The position numbers and the translations under genes were made by a program. A DNA stretch of 64,000 nt from JAJDOJ01 sp034722015 (GTDB lineage Bacteria; Pseudomonadota; Gammaproteobacteria; JAJDOJ01). The DNA lies in contig JAYENI010000081.1 of assembly GCA_034722015.1 (NCBI GenBank), positions 1 to 64,000 on the forward strand, in the 5' to 3' direction. How positions within the stretch are numbered: position 1 is the stretch's first letter; each line of letters opens with the position of its first letter. The notes below the pieces were generated by a model, which saw only the letters and a program-made list of their open reading frames with translations, ran no database searches and was not told where the DNA came from. This document shows positions 32,014 through 41,099 of the stretch, piece by piece.

Positions 32014-34758
32014 ATGCCAGTTCGCCGAACAGATTTCTGCCTCCGCCACTATGTCATTTTGCTTCTGTCTGCAATTTTGCTGCTGGCTTTCAGCGGTTGC
32101 GGCGAACAACAGGCGACCGAGACGGCCGCGCTCGTTGTTTCGGGCGAGTCGGGTGCGGCTGCAGACAGACGCGACCCGTTCAGGATCGACGAAGCGCAGT
32201 GGAAGAGGGAAGAATCCCTGCTCAGGGTGAAGGGCAAGGGGAACAAGGGAGCCAGCGTTGCGATCTCCAATGCCGATACACTGATCCTGCTGGGCCAGGT
32301 CAGGGTTGACGACGAATGGGAATTTCGCAACTCCGACCTTGGAGCCGTTCCGTGCCGTGTGAGGGCAGAGCAATCCGATGGGCAGATTGCCGAGATGGCG
32401 GTAAAGGATGCACCCGAGGATTGTGCAGGTGGCATCGCCGGAGGCCAGCCGGGTGTCGCGAGCGGCTTCGCGCTGCTGGGGGCCAATGACCTGGGTATGC
32501 GTTGCGCCGACCTCGACTACCAGATATTCAGCATCCTTCCGCCGTTCAACGTGGTTCACGCCCAGGCGATCGAGAAGGGTACTTCGAACAGCCTTCCCCG
32601 GATCCTTGATGGTACCGAGGTGGCTGTCACATATCATGCCGCCAGCAGTGCCGACGATCCTGCCGGGGCGGGTTCGATCAACACGACAAGCCAGAATTCA
32701 CCCGTTGCTTTCAAGTCCAATTTCTGGGAAGACAGTGGCCATCCGGTCCCCCTGAGTGGAAGCGCCGGCAACAACTCATGGGGTGGACTGGCTTACGGGC
32801 CGCTCTACCCGAGCGTACTGGCCGGCGCACTGGTCCCGCCGCCTGCCGGCCCCCTGAACCTTGCCGGAGAATGCAGTGTTCCTGCAACCCCCGCCGGTTG
32901 CCCCAGCATCCTGAATCTGTTCGAGCCCTTGCCCGCGGACACCGGGATACCCGTGCCGGACCCCAATGCGCTTTCTCCCGTGGCGGGTTCGCCGGAACTG
33001 GTGACCGCGCAGCAACACATGCCCGGTCCTGCCAACATCCCGCAGGAGTTTGACCGCTTCGACAGGGACCTCGCTTTTTTTGTCGACTTTCCCTTCGGCA
33101 GCCGTGTGACGAATGTCAACTGGTTTGCCGCGGACGGTGTACCAATCATGCCCGTCGACGATGACGGGCGAGGTAACGCCTACCCGTTAATGCAGCTTAC
33201 CGCCCGTGACAAGGGTACGCACGACGAGATGGCTTCGCTGGATGTCGTCCTGCCGGTTGCTTCCGAGGCCGATTGCCAGAACTGTCACGTGGAGCCAATC
33301 GACTGTGCGGATCCGTCCCTGCCGGGCGAGGTGCTTGCCAATTCCGATGCGTGTATCGGCGCGGCAGTGTCTCAAACCACTTTTCAGGTAGAAACGCTGG
33401 ACGACAACCCCCCGGGAAATACGCGACTCGAGCAGTTGCTGAATACCGCCAAGGTCAACGTTCTTCGGTTGCACGACATGAAGCACGGGGACAAGTATCG
33501 CAACTGGGACGCTGGAAACAATCTTGCTGCCAGGGTATGCGATTCCGTTGCCGATCCCCAGGACCCGGATTGCCTGGCCAACCAGACGCCGATCCAGTGT
33601 TCACGCTGCCACTACACCCCGGCGCTTGATCTGGCCCAGGCGGGTCCGGTTGACGAGCCCGAACAGGGCCTGAACGGCCGCCAGCAGACCGTTCACATCA
33701 GCATGTCGCGTGCCATGCACTTTCACCATGGGAATCTACCGCCGTTCGAAGGCAGACCCCTGTTCCCGGCGATGCCGGCGCCGGATAGTCCCGAGCGATC
33801 CGCGGGCGCCCTCGCAGTCAACGATTTCGAACAGAAGGTGCTGGGCGAGACCTGCTACCAGTGCCATCCGGGAAAGCGCACCCAGTGTCTGCGCGGCGCC
33901 ATGTTTGCGGGTGGCGTGGTTTGTCAGGACTGCCACGGCGCCATGGCGCAGGTGGGTAGCGACTTCACCGGGAATTTTCCGAATACACCGTTTCCGGCAG
34001 GTGCGGACCTGAGCAGGCGCGTACCCTGGGCCATCGAGCCGAAGTGCCAGTCCTGCCATACCGGTGACGCCAACAATCCCGGTCACCCCAATGGCGCCAT
34101 TGTGGCCGATGACGGTATTCGTTTGTTGCAGGCGTTCGCGAAAGGCGACGCCGACGCCACGCCCATTGGACGTCCGGACTCCCGATTCGCGGAGAACACG
34201 GGCCAGAACGGGAATGGAGATACGGTCGATGTCTTGTATCGCTTGAGTACGGGTCATGGCGGTGTGATGTGCGAGGGCTGCCACAACTCCACTCATGCGA
34301 TCTGGCCCGTGCAGAATCCGTTCGCCAACGACAACATCGCGTCCGACCAGTTGCAGGGGCATCAGGGTACCGTCGTCGAATGCAATACCTGTCACGACCC
34401 CGAAAACTTCCGGAAGGGAGGACTCCTGGATCCGCAGAACAGCGGCGATTTACTGAAGGGGCCGCACGGCATGCATCCGGTGCCGATGGAAACGGGTGGG
34501 CTCACAATGACTGCGACTCACTTCGTGGATGGCGGCCACGAGGAGATCGCGGAAAATGACAAGGACGCCTGCCGCGCCTGCCACGGAAAAAACGGTGAAG
34601 GGACTGTGCTGTCCCGGGTCGCAGTGAATCGCACTTTTGTCGTCGAAGAATGCAAGAAGGGCGACCTGTGCCCCGGGCAGGAGATCGAGAACTTTACGGT
34701 AGAGCTGTCCAGGGGAACGCAAGTGAGCTGCACGCTCTGCCACGAAAACGAACTCTAG
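32014..34758 (+). CDS. Nine-haem c-type cytochrome lipoprotein
   Basis: The 914-residue exported protein has a lipobox (LLLAFSGC) after a hydrophobic leader. Nine CxxCH haem sites are seen: CQNCH, CSRCH, CYQCH, CQDCH, CQSCH, CEGCH, CNTCH, CRACH and CTLCH, all in the C-terminal 60 percent. The N-terminal ~400 residues are haem-free and beta-rich. Such proteins carry electrons at the periplasmic face or outer membrane. Enzymatic function is unknown, and no quinone oxidase partner is adjacent. ATG 32014 has GGAG 10 nt upstream; the frame is open further back into the promoter, which excludes the longer starts. A strong terminator follows. Confidence 0.88.
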   Translation: MPVRRTDFCLRHYVILLLSAILLLAFSGCGEQQATETAALVVSGESGAAADRRDPFRIDEAQWKREESLLRVKGKGNKGASVAISNADTLILLGQVRVDDEWEFRNSDLGAVPCRVRAEQSDGQIAEMAVKDAPEDCAGGIAGGQPGVASGFALLGANDLGMRCADLDYQIFSILPPFNVVHAQAIEKGTSNSLPRILDGTEVAVTYHAASSADDPAGAGSINTTSQNSPVAFKSNFWEDSGHPVPLSGSAGNNSWGGLAYGPLYPSVLAGALVPPPAGPLNLAGECSVPATPAGCPSILNLFEPLPADTGIPVPDPNALSPVAGSPELVTAQQHMPGPANIPQEFDRFDRDLAFFVDFPFGSRVTNVNWFAADGVPIMPVDDDGRGNAYPLMQLTARDKGTHDEMASLDVVLPVASEADCQNCHVEPIDCADPSLPGEVLANSDACIGAAVSQTTFQVETLDDNPPGNTRLEQLLNTAKVNVLRLHDMKHGDKYRNWDAGNNLAARVCDSVADPQDPDCLANQTPIQCSRCHYTPALDLAQAGPVDEPEQGLNGRQQTVHISMSRAMHFHHGNLPPFEGRPLFPAMPAPDSPERSAGALAVNDFEQKVLGETCYQCHPGKRTQCLRGAMFAGGVVCQDCHGAMAQVGSDFTGNFPNTPFPAGADLSRRVPWAIEPKCQSCHTGDANNPGHPNGAIVADDGIRLLQAFAKGDADATPIGRPDSRFAENTGQNGNGDTVDVLYRLSTGHGGVMCEGCHNSTHAIWPVQNPFANDNIASDQLQGHQGTVVECNTCHDPENFRKGGLLDPQNSGDLLKGPHGMHPVPMETGGLTMTATHFVDGGHEEIAENDKDACRACHGKNGEGTVLSRVAVNRTFVVEECKKGDLCPGQEIENFTVELSRGTQVSCTLCHENEL

Positions 34759-34789
34759 CAACGATTCCTCCAGGTAGTCTCCTGTTGTA

Positions 34790-34821
34790 TGCGCCCATGT
34801 CACCATGGGCGCATTTTTTTT
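34790..34821 (+). terminator. Rho-independent terminator
   Basis: Perfect 10-bp stem TGCGCCCATG / CATGGGCGCA with a TCAC loop, then eight T. It ends the nine-haem cytochrome gene as a monocistron. Confidence 0.9.
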
Positions 34822-34881
34822 GGGGATCCGATGCGAGGCACGGCTATTCTTTCCGGCGCCGGGGCAAGGGCCCCGCGCGAC

Positions 34882-34895
34882 TTGATTCACGTCAA
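34882..34895. promoter_or_regulatory. FNR/CRP-family box candidate
   Basis: TTGAT-TCAC-GTCAA matches the FNR consensus TTGAT-N4-ATCAA except for one base. It lies ~155 bp upstream of the secreted protein gene at 35052. Confidence 0.45.
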
Positions 34896-35051
34896 GCAGG
34901 GACGCGAAAGTTTATTTTTGCCCGGGGAATCTGTAATCGTACGGATAGTAAATCGGGCCGTGCGGGCCTAGAAAGAATATAGGAGTGGGGGAAAATCGTT
35001 GGTTTGACACGATGCGGACTTCGGTTCGCGGGATGTTAAAGGAGGTGTTCC

Positions 35052-35570
35052 ATGAGAAGGAGAACGTTGGCGTTGTTGTCTGCGCTTGTACTCATCGGTC
35101 TTCCGATGAACGCGCAGGCGTATTCTGTGGCGGACGTGGCTGGCTGTTACGCCGTGCAGTTTGATGGCCAGGTCTTGCTGGATCCGACCACGGGGCAATT
35201 TGTGCCTGAAAACGGGCTGGCCCGTTTTTGCTCAGACGGCGCAGGGAACCTAACCGGCGTCGTTGGTTACTCAAAGATCGCGGGTTGCGCGCTCGTGACC
35301 TACACGTTGGGAGGTCCTTCCACGTATACCGTCAGTGAAGGTGGCGGGGGCGTGATATCGATTGATCTCAAGGTCGTTGAGGCAAGGGACCTTTGCCAGG
35401 GCGCGGTCCAGTTGCCGATCGTCGCGGGTGAGAGGGCCGTGATGAGACAACTGTTCTATCTCGACGCCGAAGGCGTCATTCACACTATCGGACTGGATAC
35501 GGCATTTCCGGACAATCCGGTCATGCCGTTCCTGCCTGAAGTGTCGTCGGGTACTGCCTGGAAGCAATAG
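35052..35570 (+). CDS. Secreted hypothetical protein
   Basis: The 172-residue product has a clear signal peptide (LALLSALVLIGLPMNAQA) and a beta-rich mature part with four cysteines (VAGCYAVQ, FCSDG, AGCALV, DLCQG) that could form two disulfides. The pattern 'GxYxxxFxGxxxxxxx... GxGNLTGxxxYS' resembles small secreted lipocalin-like or toxin-antitoxin-unrelated repeats in proteobacteria, but no named family is certain. The start is fixed by a near-perfect AAAGGAGGTG ribosome site 6 nt upstream, predicting high expression. Confidence 0.75.
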   Translation: MRRRTLALLSALVLIGLPMNAQAYSVADVAGCYAVQFDGQVLLDPTTGQFVPENGLARFCSDGAGNLTGVVGYSKIAGCALVTYTLGGPSTYTVSEGGGGVISIDLKVVEARDLCQGAVQLPIVAGERAVMRQLFYLDAEGVIHTIGLDTAFPDNPVMPFLPEVSSGTAWKQ

Positions 35571-35767
35571 CTAGGCACTATGGCCTGAATCGCCGATGCC
35601 GCATCGATTGGTACAACCGGTGAGGGGAGCCGGCGTGACAAGAGGGCCGGGTGGCGCCGGGGAGGCGCCACCCGGTGAAAAAGGGGGTGTTGCTCGTCCG
35701 TCATGATCTCCAGTTGGCGAACCACGCTGTCCGCGGGTCATTCACCCGTCTCGACGAGGGAAGCCAA

Positions 35768-35923
35768 GGCGATTTCCGTCAAATGACATACCATCCTGTT
35801 TGTCTTTTCATCCGTCCTCTGTGTTGCGTTCAACCGTTCCATCGTTCGTATGCGCCTGTTGTCGCGCCTTGATGACGAACGATAATCCGGCGCGATCCGG
35901 TATGTCATTTTCCGGCAATCGCC
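35768..35923 (+). mobile_element. MITE copy C (156 bp)
   Basis: Ends ggcgatttccg and ggcaatcgcc; flanks CAA and TAA. Same orientation and subgroup as copy I. A small deletion in the central hairpin (ATCGTTCG-TATG) breaks the inner stem, unlike the other copies. It lies between the secreted protein gene and the GFA-family gene. Confidence 0.85.
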
Positions 35924-35975
35924 TAAACTCCGTGCGTAACATCATCCGGGCCGCGATCACGTCGGGAGGGTCGGC

Positions 35976-36470
35976 ATGGAGATCGAGGGAAGCTGCTACT
36001 GTGGGCAGGTGAGATTCAGGGCCGTCTCTCACACGCCCTACCCCTACATGCGTTGCTACTGCTCGATCTGTCGAAAGACCGCAGGCGGTGGTGGTTACGC
36101 CATCAATATCATGGCGATGGCGGATACCCTCGAGGTCGAAGGGGAGGGGTTCGTTGCCGCGCACCACAACCGGGTGGACGACGACGCACATCCGGGAGAA
36201 CTCGTGTTGAGCCCCGGCAAGGGTTATTGCTGCCGCGACTGCGGCAGCGCCCTGTGGGCCGCGGATCCCCGATGGGAAAAGTGGATTTACCCCTTCGCTT
36301 CCGCCATTGACACGCCGCTGCCCGCACCGCCCGAGTGGGTCCACATCATGCTCGACTTCGCGGCGCCGTGGGTTGTCGTGCCGCAGGGGGAAGGGCACAG
36401 GCATTTCGCACGTTACCCTGACGAGAGCATCGAGGCCTGGCACAATCGCCACGGACTGTTTCAGACCTGA
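35976..36470 (+). CDS. GFA-family (CENP-V/GFA domain) zinc protein
   Basis: The 164-residue protein has the GFA zinc ligands: GSCYCGQVRF, then CYCSICRK, then YCCRDCGSALW. Family members include glutathione-dependent formaldehyde-activating enzymes, but most are uncharacterised. GGGAGGG precedes the start. There is no obvious operon partner. Formaldehyde or other thiol-adduct detoxification is only a family-level guess. Confidence 0.85.
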   Translation: MEIEGSCYCGQVRFRAVSHTPYPYMRCYCSICRKTAGGGGYAINIMAMADTLEVEGEGFVAAHHNRVDDDAHPGELVLSPGKGYCCRDCGSALWAADPRWEKWIYPFASAIDTPLPAPPEWVHIMLDFAAPWVVVPQGEGHRHFARYPDESIEAWHNRHGLFQT

Positions 36471-36544
36471 TTGCGTGCAGCGAGGGGCGGTCGGGCAGAT
36501 GTCTAGAGCCAGGCTGGTATAGGGAATTTCGAACAGTGGTTCGG

Positions 36545-36573
36545 CAAAAAAAGCCCCCATGAATTTTGGGGGC
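36545..36573 (-). terminator. Rho-independent terminator for the YceI gene
   Basis: On the minus strand, GGCCCCC / GGGGGC arms are followed by seven T. It lies 45 bp after the YceI stop. Confidence 0.8.
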
Positions 36574-36617
36574 CTCGTGAATCTTCGCGCGTCGCGGGTT
36601 TGAGCGGAAGAGGGGTG

Positions 36618-37337
36618 TCAGGCATTCCCCTGACCGGTTCGTGCAGCCGATCGGGTGTCGATTACCGGGGAATCCGGGCTGAACCTGACCGCGTCGATGC
36701 TGAGGCAGAGACGGACGTCATTCTTTACCAGTGCGGACATCTTGCTGATTCCGAAGTCGAAACGGTTGATGGTGGTGGCCTTGACGGTGACGTTCTGCAC
36801 CTCACCCGGGCGACTTTCCCCCTCGACGAGTTCCACCGCGAATTCCACGGGCCGGGTTACACCGCGCAGCGTGAGGTCGCCATGCATCAACGCGGTTTTC
36901 GGCGTGATCCATTTGATGCCCTTGCTGACGAAAAGGATCTCCGGGTGGTTTTCGGCATCGAAGAACCCTGCTCCCTTGATGAGTTTGTCGATGATTGCAC
37001 TTTCGGTATGCAGGCTGTCCGTGCGCACTATCACGAGGGCCTGGCTGTCACCCTCGGATACCGGTTGCCAGGCCAGACCGCCACGAAATTCATCGAACTG
37101 GCCGTTAACAGGCGCAAAAACGCTAGTAACGCAAAACCCGACCTGAGACGTGGCGGGCTGGATCCGATACAGATAGCCATCCTCGGCGGCTTCCAGCATT
37201 CCCCCCATGATCTCGGGGTTCACCCGGTCGTCTCCGAACGGTTCGCAGACCTCTTCGGCGACAGCGCCCTGTGCGGCGATGCCGCCAAGCAGAAACGCCA
37301 GGATGGGACCTTTCATCGTGTCATATAAGTTCTTCAT
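36618..37337 (-). CDS. YceI-family periplasmic protein
   Basis: This 239-residue exported protein has a signal peptide (GPILAFLLGGIAAQGAVA) and a lipocalin-like YceI fold: YRIQPATSQVGFCVTSVF, then FFDAENHPEILFVS, LTLRGVTRPVEF and VKATTINRFDFGI. YceI proteins bind isoprenoids in the periplasm. An ~25-residue cysteine-bearing extension (EEVCEPFGDD) precedes the domain. ATG 37337 is chosen because AAAGG and the signal peptide follow normally; the frame is open 33 codons upstream. Confidence 0.88.
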   Translation of the reverse strand: MKNLYDTMKGPILAFLLGGIAAQGAVAEEVCEPFGDDRVNPEIMGGMLEAAEDGYLYRIQPATSQVGFCVTSVFAPVNGQFDEFRGGLAWQPVSEGDSQALVIVRTDSLHTESAIIDKLIKGAGFFDAENHPEILFVSKGIKWITPKTALMHGDLTLRGVTRPVEFAVELVEGESRPGEVQNVTVKATTINRFDFGISKMSALVKNDVRLCLSIDAVRFSPDSPVIDTRSAARTGQGNA

Positions 37338-37693
37338 ATGCCTTTCTCCGCCTGAACCCTCATACGGGAGTGTTGTGCCACATGAACTAATCAAGCGAGC
37401 AGTATATAAGAAAAATCTAATGAATAATGGCTCCACTCGTCACGGTCGACGCGCCGTTCAGGGCTGTTTTGTGACCGGGTTCCGGGTTCAGCAGGGCCAC
37501 GGATCCGTGTGAAATAACCGGATACCGGGCATGTGGGAGGCTCTTCTGCCGTGTGACTGACAGGGCCGAGGTGCCGGGGTCAGGCTTATCCACACCCTTC
37601 TGGAACGGACAGCTGCGGAAATTGCGTCACCCCAGCTACACCATGGCGTAAGATGTGTTCTGGTGATTCACGATCAGGCGGCATCCACAGACC

Positions 37694-38818
37694 ATGTTCC
37701 AACATGAATTCCTGAGCGGTAACGACCCGGACGCACTGGTCAGCGAACTGGTGTCGGCTCTGCGCGGCGTGCCCGACTCGGTGAACCTGGGATTCATCTA
37801 CTTCGACGGCTCACTGACATCCGGTATCGACGGGATACTCGACCAGCTTCGCGCCGAGACCCCGATTGATCGGTGGGTCGGCAGTGTCGCGACAGGTGTC
37901 ATCGGAAATGGTGTCGAGAGTTACGGTCAGCCCGCGATCAGCGTGCTGGTGGCCGATTTCGAACCTGACAGTTTTCTTCTGCTCCCGACCGTCAGCGACG
38001 ACCTCTCAGGGTTCCTGGATGCCAGTCGGTCCTGGCGCGAGCGCAACCTCAGCTCGTTCGGCGTGGTTCACGGCGATCCCCGCAATTCGCGAGTGCCGAG
38101 ACTGATTTCCGGACTCAGCGCCGGGATGGAGGGCGGGTTTCTGGTCGGAGGACTCTCTTCGTCCGAGGACGAGGATCTGATTCAGATCGCGGGTGACCGG
38201 ACCATGAACGGCCTCTCGGGTGTGTTGTTTTCGGGCAGCGTCCCGGTGGTCACGGGGGTGACCCAGGGTTGCACCCTGTTCGGACATCGACACGAGGTGA
38301 CCGGGGCGGACGCGCACATCATTACACGGCTGGACGGGCGTCCCGCCCTCGACGTGCTGAACGAGGAGGTGGGCGACGTTCTGGCGCGCGACCCCCGGCG
38401 CATGGCTGGTTACATCTTCGCGGCCCTTCACATCCCCGGATCGGACACCGGGGACTTCCTGGTCAGAAACCTGCTCGGAATCGACCCGGATAACGGCGCC
38501 CTGGCGGTCGGTGATCACCTGCAGGAGGGTGCGCAGCTGCAATTCGCGAAGCGCGACGCGGACACCGCGAGGGAGGATCTCCGGCGTATGCTGGGTAACG
38601 TCGGAGCGCGAATCAAGGGCCAGCCGAAGGGCGCGCTCTATTTCAGTTGTCTCGGCAGGGGGCAGAGCCTTTTCGGCCCGGATTCTGCGGAACTTGCCCT
38701 GGTACGGGAAGCACTCGGTGACCTTCCACTTGCGGGTTTCTACGCCAACGGGGAAATCTCCCACAATCGGCTCTACGGTTACACTGGGGTGCTGGCGGTT
38801 TTTCTGGATCCGGACTAA
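37694..38818 (+). CDS. FIST domain protein
   Basis: The 374-residue cytosolic protein has FIST_N (VNLGFIYFD...WVGSVATGVIGNG; GGLSSSEDED) followed by FIST_C (VTGVTQGCTLFG; GALYFSCLGRGQSLFG; GFYANGEISHN). FIST proteins are predicted ligand-binding sensors, often amino-acid related, usually coupled to other signalling domains. Here it stands alone. The typical Cys in the FSCLGRG motif is present. No regulator is adjacent. Confidence 0.88.
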   Translation: MFQHEFLSGNDPDALVSELVSALRGVPDSVNLGFIYFDGSLTSGIDGILDQLRAETPIDRWVGSVATGVIGNGVESYGQPAISVLVADFEPDSFLLLPTVSDDLSGFLDASRSWRERNLSSFGVVHGDPRNSRVPRLISGLSAGMEGGFLVGGLSSSEDEDLIQIAGDRTMNGLSGVLFSGSVPVVTGVTQGCTLFGHRHEVTGADAHIITRLDGRPALDVLNEEVGDVLARDPRRMAGYIFAALHIPGSDTGDFLVRNLLGIDPDNGALAVGDHLQEGAQLQFAKRDADTAREDLRRMLGNVGARIKGQPKGALYFSCLGRGQSLFGPDSAELALVREALGDLPLAGFYANGEISHNRLYGYTGVLAVFLDPD

Positions 38819-38879
38819 ACGGCGGCCCGGTCTGTGGCAGGCCAAGGGTTCCTCTGCCTTCCCTGAAGGCAAGGGCTAA

Positions 38880-39036
38880 GGCGATTGCCGGAAAATGACA
38901 TACCAGAATGCGCCGGATTCTCGTTCGTCATCAAGGCGCGACAACAGGCGCATCGTCGAACGATGGAACGGTTGTCGCAACACAGAGGACGGATGAAAAG
39001 ACAAGCAGGATGGTATGTCATTTGACAGAAATCGCC
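38880..39036 (-). mobile_element. MITE copy D (157 bp)
   Basis: Inverted relative to copies A, C and I. It runs from ggcgattgccgg to gacagaaatcgcc, with direct TAA flanks on both sides, a clean 3-bp duplication. The central hairpin is CATCGT-cga-ACGATG. It lies between convergent genes (FIST and the four-repeat protein). Confidence 0.9.
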
Positions 39037-39041
39037 TAAGC

Positions 39042-39776
39042 TCAGGGCGTCGTACGATATCTGGACGGCAAGGGGTTTGCAGGCTGAGCTGGCAGGTCCT
39101 TGTCGAAACAGTGGATATGTGACCGGGTACCCGCAGTGCTGACATACGAAATCAGGCACTCCTTGCCGTTGGGTTCATCAACGACCTTGCGGACAATAAG
39201 ATCACCTTCCCGCATCTGGTTCGTCTGCGTCAGGCTCCCTTTGCCACCGGCTTGACTCTTGTAGCAGATCAATGCCGGAGAGGTGCTGTTCGTGCTGACA
39301 AAGGCGATGAGACAGGTTTCCGTGCTGTCCGGGTCCACCACCCGATGCACATCGAGGTCTCCCTCGCGTAGGTGTCCCTGACGGACGATGCTGTCTTTCG
39401 GGGCGAAGGCACTCCGGTAACAGTCGATGGCAGGTGAGGTTCCGGATGTACTGACATATGCGACCAGGCAGGACATGCTGTTGACGGAATCCTTGATCTT
39501 CCGAATGACCAGTTTCCCTTCCTTGAAGTGTCCCACCTGGTTGATGTTGGTCCGGAAGCCGGAGGTCCCTTCGTAACAGTACATTGCCGGGCTGGTCCCC
39601 GTCGTCCGTACATAGAAGGCCAGACAGATCTTGTTGCTTTCGAGGTCACTGACGGTGCGGACAATGAGATCGCTCTCGCGGAACTGGCCTGTTTGAACAA
39701 GAAGCGAGGATTGGTATTCTCCCAGGGCGGGGTAAAGCGGCAATGCGGTCAGCAGAACAATCAGCAACTTCTTCAT
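39042..39776 (-). CDS. Secreted protein of four tandem ~52-residue repeats
   Basis: After a signal peptide (KLLIVLLTALPLYPALG) the 244-residue protein is four copies of a unit: hydrophobic start, FREGDLIVRxVxD, a conserved Cys, LxxYVSTxGTSPAxxCY. Each unit has two cysteines, so one disulfide per repeat is expected. Units differ at about half the positions, so the duplication is not recent. GGAGGA lies 8 nt before the chosen ATG; the frame is open 113 codons further but without coding character. No known family. The stop lies 5 bp from MITE copy D. Confidence 0.8.
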   Translation of the reverse strand: MKKLLIVLLTALPLYPALGEYQSSLLVQTGQFRESDLIVRTVSDLESNKICLAFYVRTTGTSPAMYCYEGTSGFRTNINQVGHFKEGKLVIRKIKDSVNSMSCLVAYVSTSGTSPAIDCYRSAFAPKDSIVRQGHLREGDLDVHRVVDPDSTETCLIAFVSTNSTSPALICYKSQAGGKGSLTQTNQMREGDLIVRKVVDEPNGKECLISYVSTAGTRSHIHCFDKDLPAQPANPLPSRYRTTP

Positions 39777-40406
39777 TGAAAGATCCTCCAGGTTTTGAGG
39801 CCTGAATCTGGTTTGCAGGTTAAAGGGTGGTAAATTAACGTCCCGACTGTGATTCCACGGCATCCGGAGTGGACGGTGCGTACCGACCTCTCCAGGCGGG
39901 GATATCGTGTCCAGTCTATGGTCTCCGGGCGGAAATCGGCTCGATTCGGATCCCCGGAGTTTACGCCAAGTCGTCCGTGTCCGAGAGGCAGGATTCCTGC
40001 GCCAGACCCTCGCTTCAGGGCACCCTATGGCGCGTTGCCCGGAGAACTTCGCTGGCCCCACGCGTGAAACCGGGCCATCTCCAGACGCGGTTGTAATAAT
40101 AGCAGCTTGTGCCAAACTATTGGAAAAACGGGTCCTATCCGCTGTATCGGCCAGAATCGCTCGCCTGGCCGGATGCGAGTGGCCAAAAGGTCTTGAGCCG
40201 TGTCAAGCTAAAGGTGTATTATAATCCGCTAATATACTTCCTCGTAAGTGACGCAGTCACGGAGTGGGCGGATCACGTGTTCAAGTTGCGTCGATTCTGC
40301 AACACGGTGCCGAGTAGCGGCCGACATTGGCGCCATGGCTGACGAGCGCTTGGGTGGGAAGCTTATTCTGAAGCAGGTACCCATTAACAGGTCTGGAGAC
40401 AAGAAT
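39777..40406. other. Divergent intergenic, no gene seen
   Basis: About 630 bp. Several overlapping plus-strand frames look random. It should hold the promoters of the four-repeat protein and of the Gly/Tyr-rich protein. Confidence 0.45.
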
Positions 40407-40745
40407 ATGTTCAAGCCAAGATTGATTGCTTTCGCAGCCGCCGTGGCGACCGTCGGACTGTCGGGTGTGGCGGTTCCGGGAACCGCCTCGGCCGGGATGT
40501 TTGACATGATGAACCCCTCCAAGTGGTTTAACAGTAGCAGCAACAGGGATCGCTACTACGACCGGGACTACTACTATGGACGGGGCCCTTACGGCTACGG
40601 CGGCGGTCCCTACGGCTGGGGGGGTGGCTATCCCGGGTATGGGTATGGTTATCCCGGGTACGGCTTTCCCGGATACGGTTATCCGTATGGTGGAGTTCCC
40701 GGAGCAGGCACCACTCAGCAACAGGCTCCCAGGCTGCCTGAGTAA
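40407..40745 (+). CDS. Gly/Tyr-rich secreted protein, sulfur-globule-protein-like
   Basis: The 112-residue protein has a signal peptide (LIAFAAAVATVGLSG...ASA) and a short FDMMNPSKWF linker. A tyrosine/arginine stretch follows (DRYYDRDYYYGRG), then repeats of GYG, GGPYG and YPGYGYG with prolines. This composition matches the structural proteins that coat periplasmic sulfur globules in purple and colourless sulfur bacteria. Other Gly/Tyr-rich envelope proteins look similar, so the call is tentative. GGAGA lies 8 nt before the ATG. Confidence 0.55.
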   Translation: MFKPRLIAFAAAVATVGLSGVAVPGTASAGMFDMMNPSKWFNSSSNRDRYYDRDYYYGRGPYGYGGGPYGWGGGYPGYGYGYPGYGFPGYGYPYGGVPGAGTTQQQAPRLPE

Positions 40746-40906
40746 GCTCGAACAGGTATCGGACTTTTGGCGCAACAGGCCGTCGATCACGCATCCGACC
40801 TTCGAAGCCAACAGCTTTTCATAGATATTACCTGGTCTGACGGATGTGCCGCGATCGCCGGCACACTCCGCTCAGACTATTTTCACCTGCCTTCGGCGGA
40901 TCCTTA

Positions 40907-41063
40907 GGCGATTGCCGGAAAATGACATACCAGATCACGCCGGATTTTCGTTCGTCTTCAAGGCGCGGCAACGGGCGCATAGTCGAACTATGCAACCGTT
41001 GCCACAACGCCGAAGACGGGCGAAAAGACAAGTGAGGTGGTACATGATTTGACAGAAATCGCC
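40907..41063 (-). mobile_element. MITE copy E (157 bp)
   Basis: Orientation as copy D, second sequence subgroup with copy B. Direct TTA flanks on both sides. The hairpin has outer arms GGCAACGG and CCGTTGCC around GCATAGT / ACTATGC. It ends 36 bp before the methyltransferase start and could carry or replace its promoter. Confidence 0.9.
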
Positions 41064-41099
41064 TTAGCAGCGTTGCATCTGGCAGAAAGACGATCGGAC

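Noticed and set aside
35788..35872. Repeated ~50-residue open frames beginning MTYHPACLF inside the MITE copies, looking like a conserved small protein
   Set aside because: They run through both strands of a palindromic element, copies differ by indels that break the frame, and there is no ribosome site. They are by-products of the repeat.
39849..40342. Overlapping plus-strand frames between the four-repeat protein and the Gly/Tyr-rich protein
   Set aside because: No ribosome sites or domains, different frames overlap each other, and the composition looks random.
41037..41099. Longer methyltransferase start (VHDLTEIALAALH)
   Set aside because: The extra residues are encoded by MITE copy E and its flank; the ATG at 41100 fits the family.
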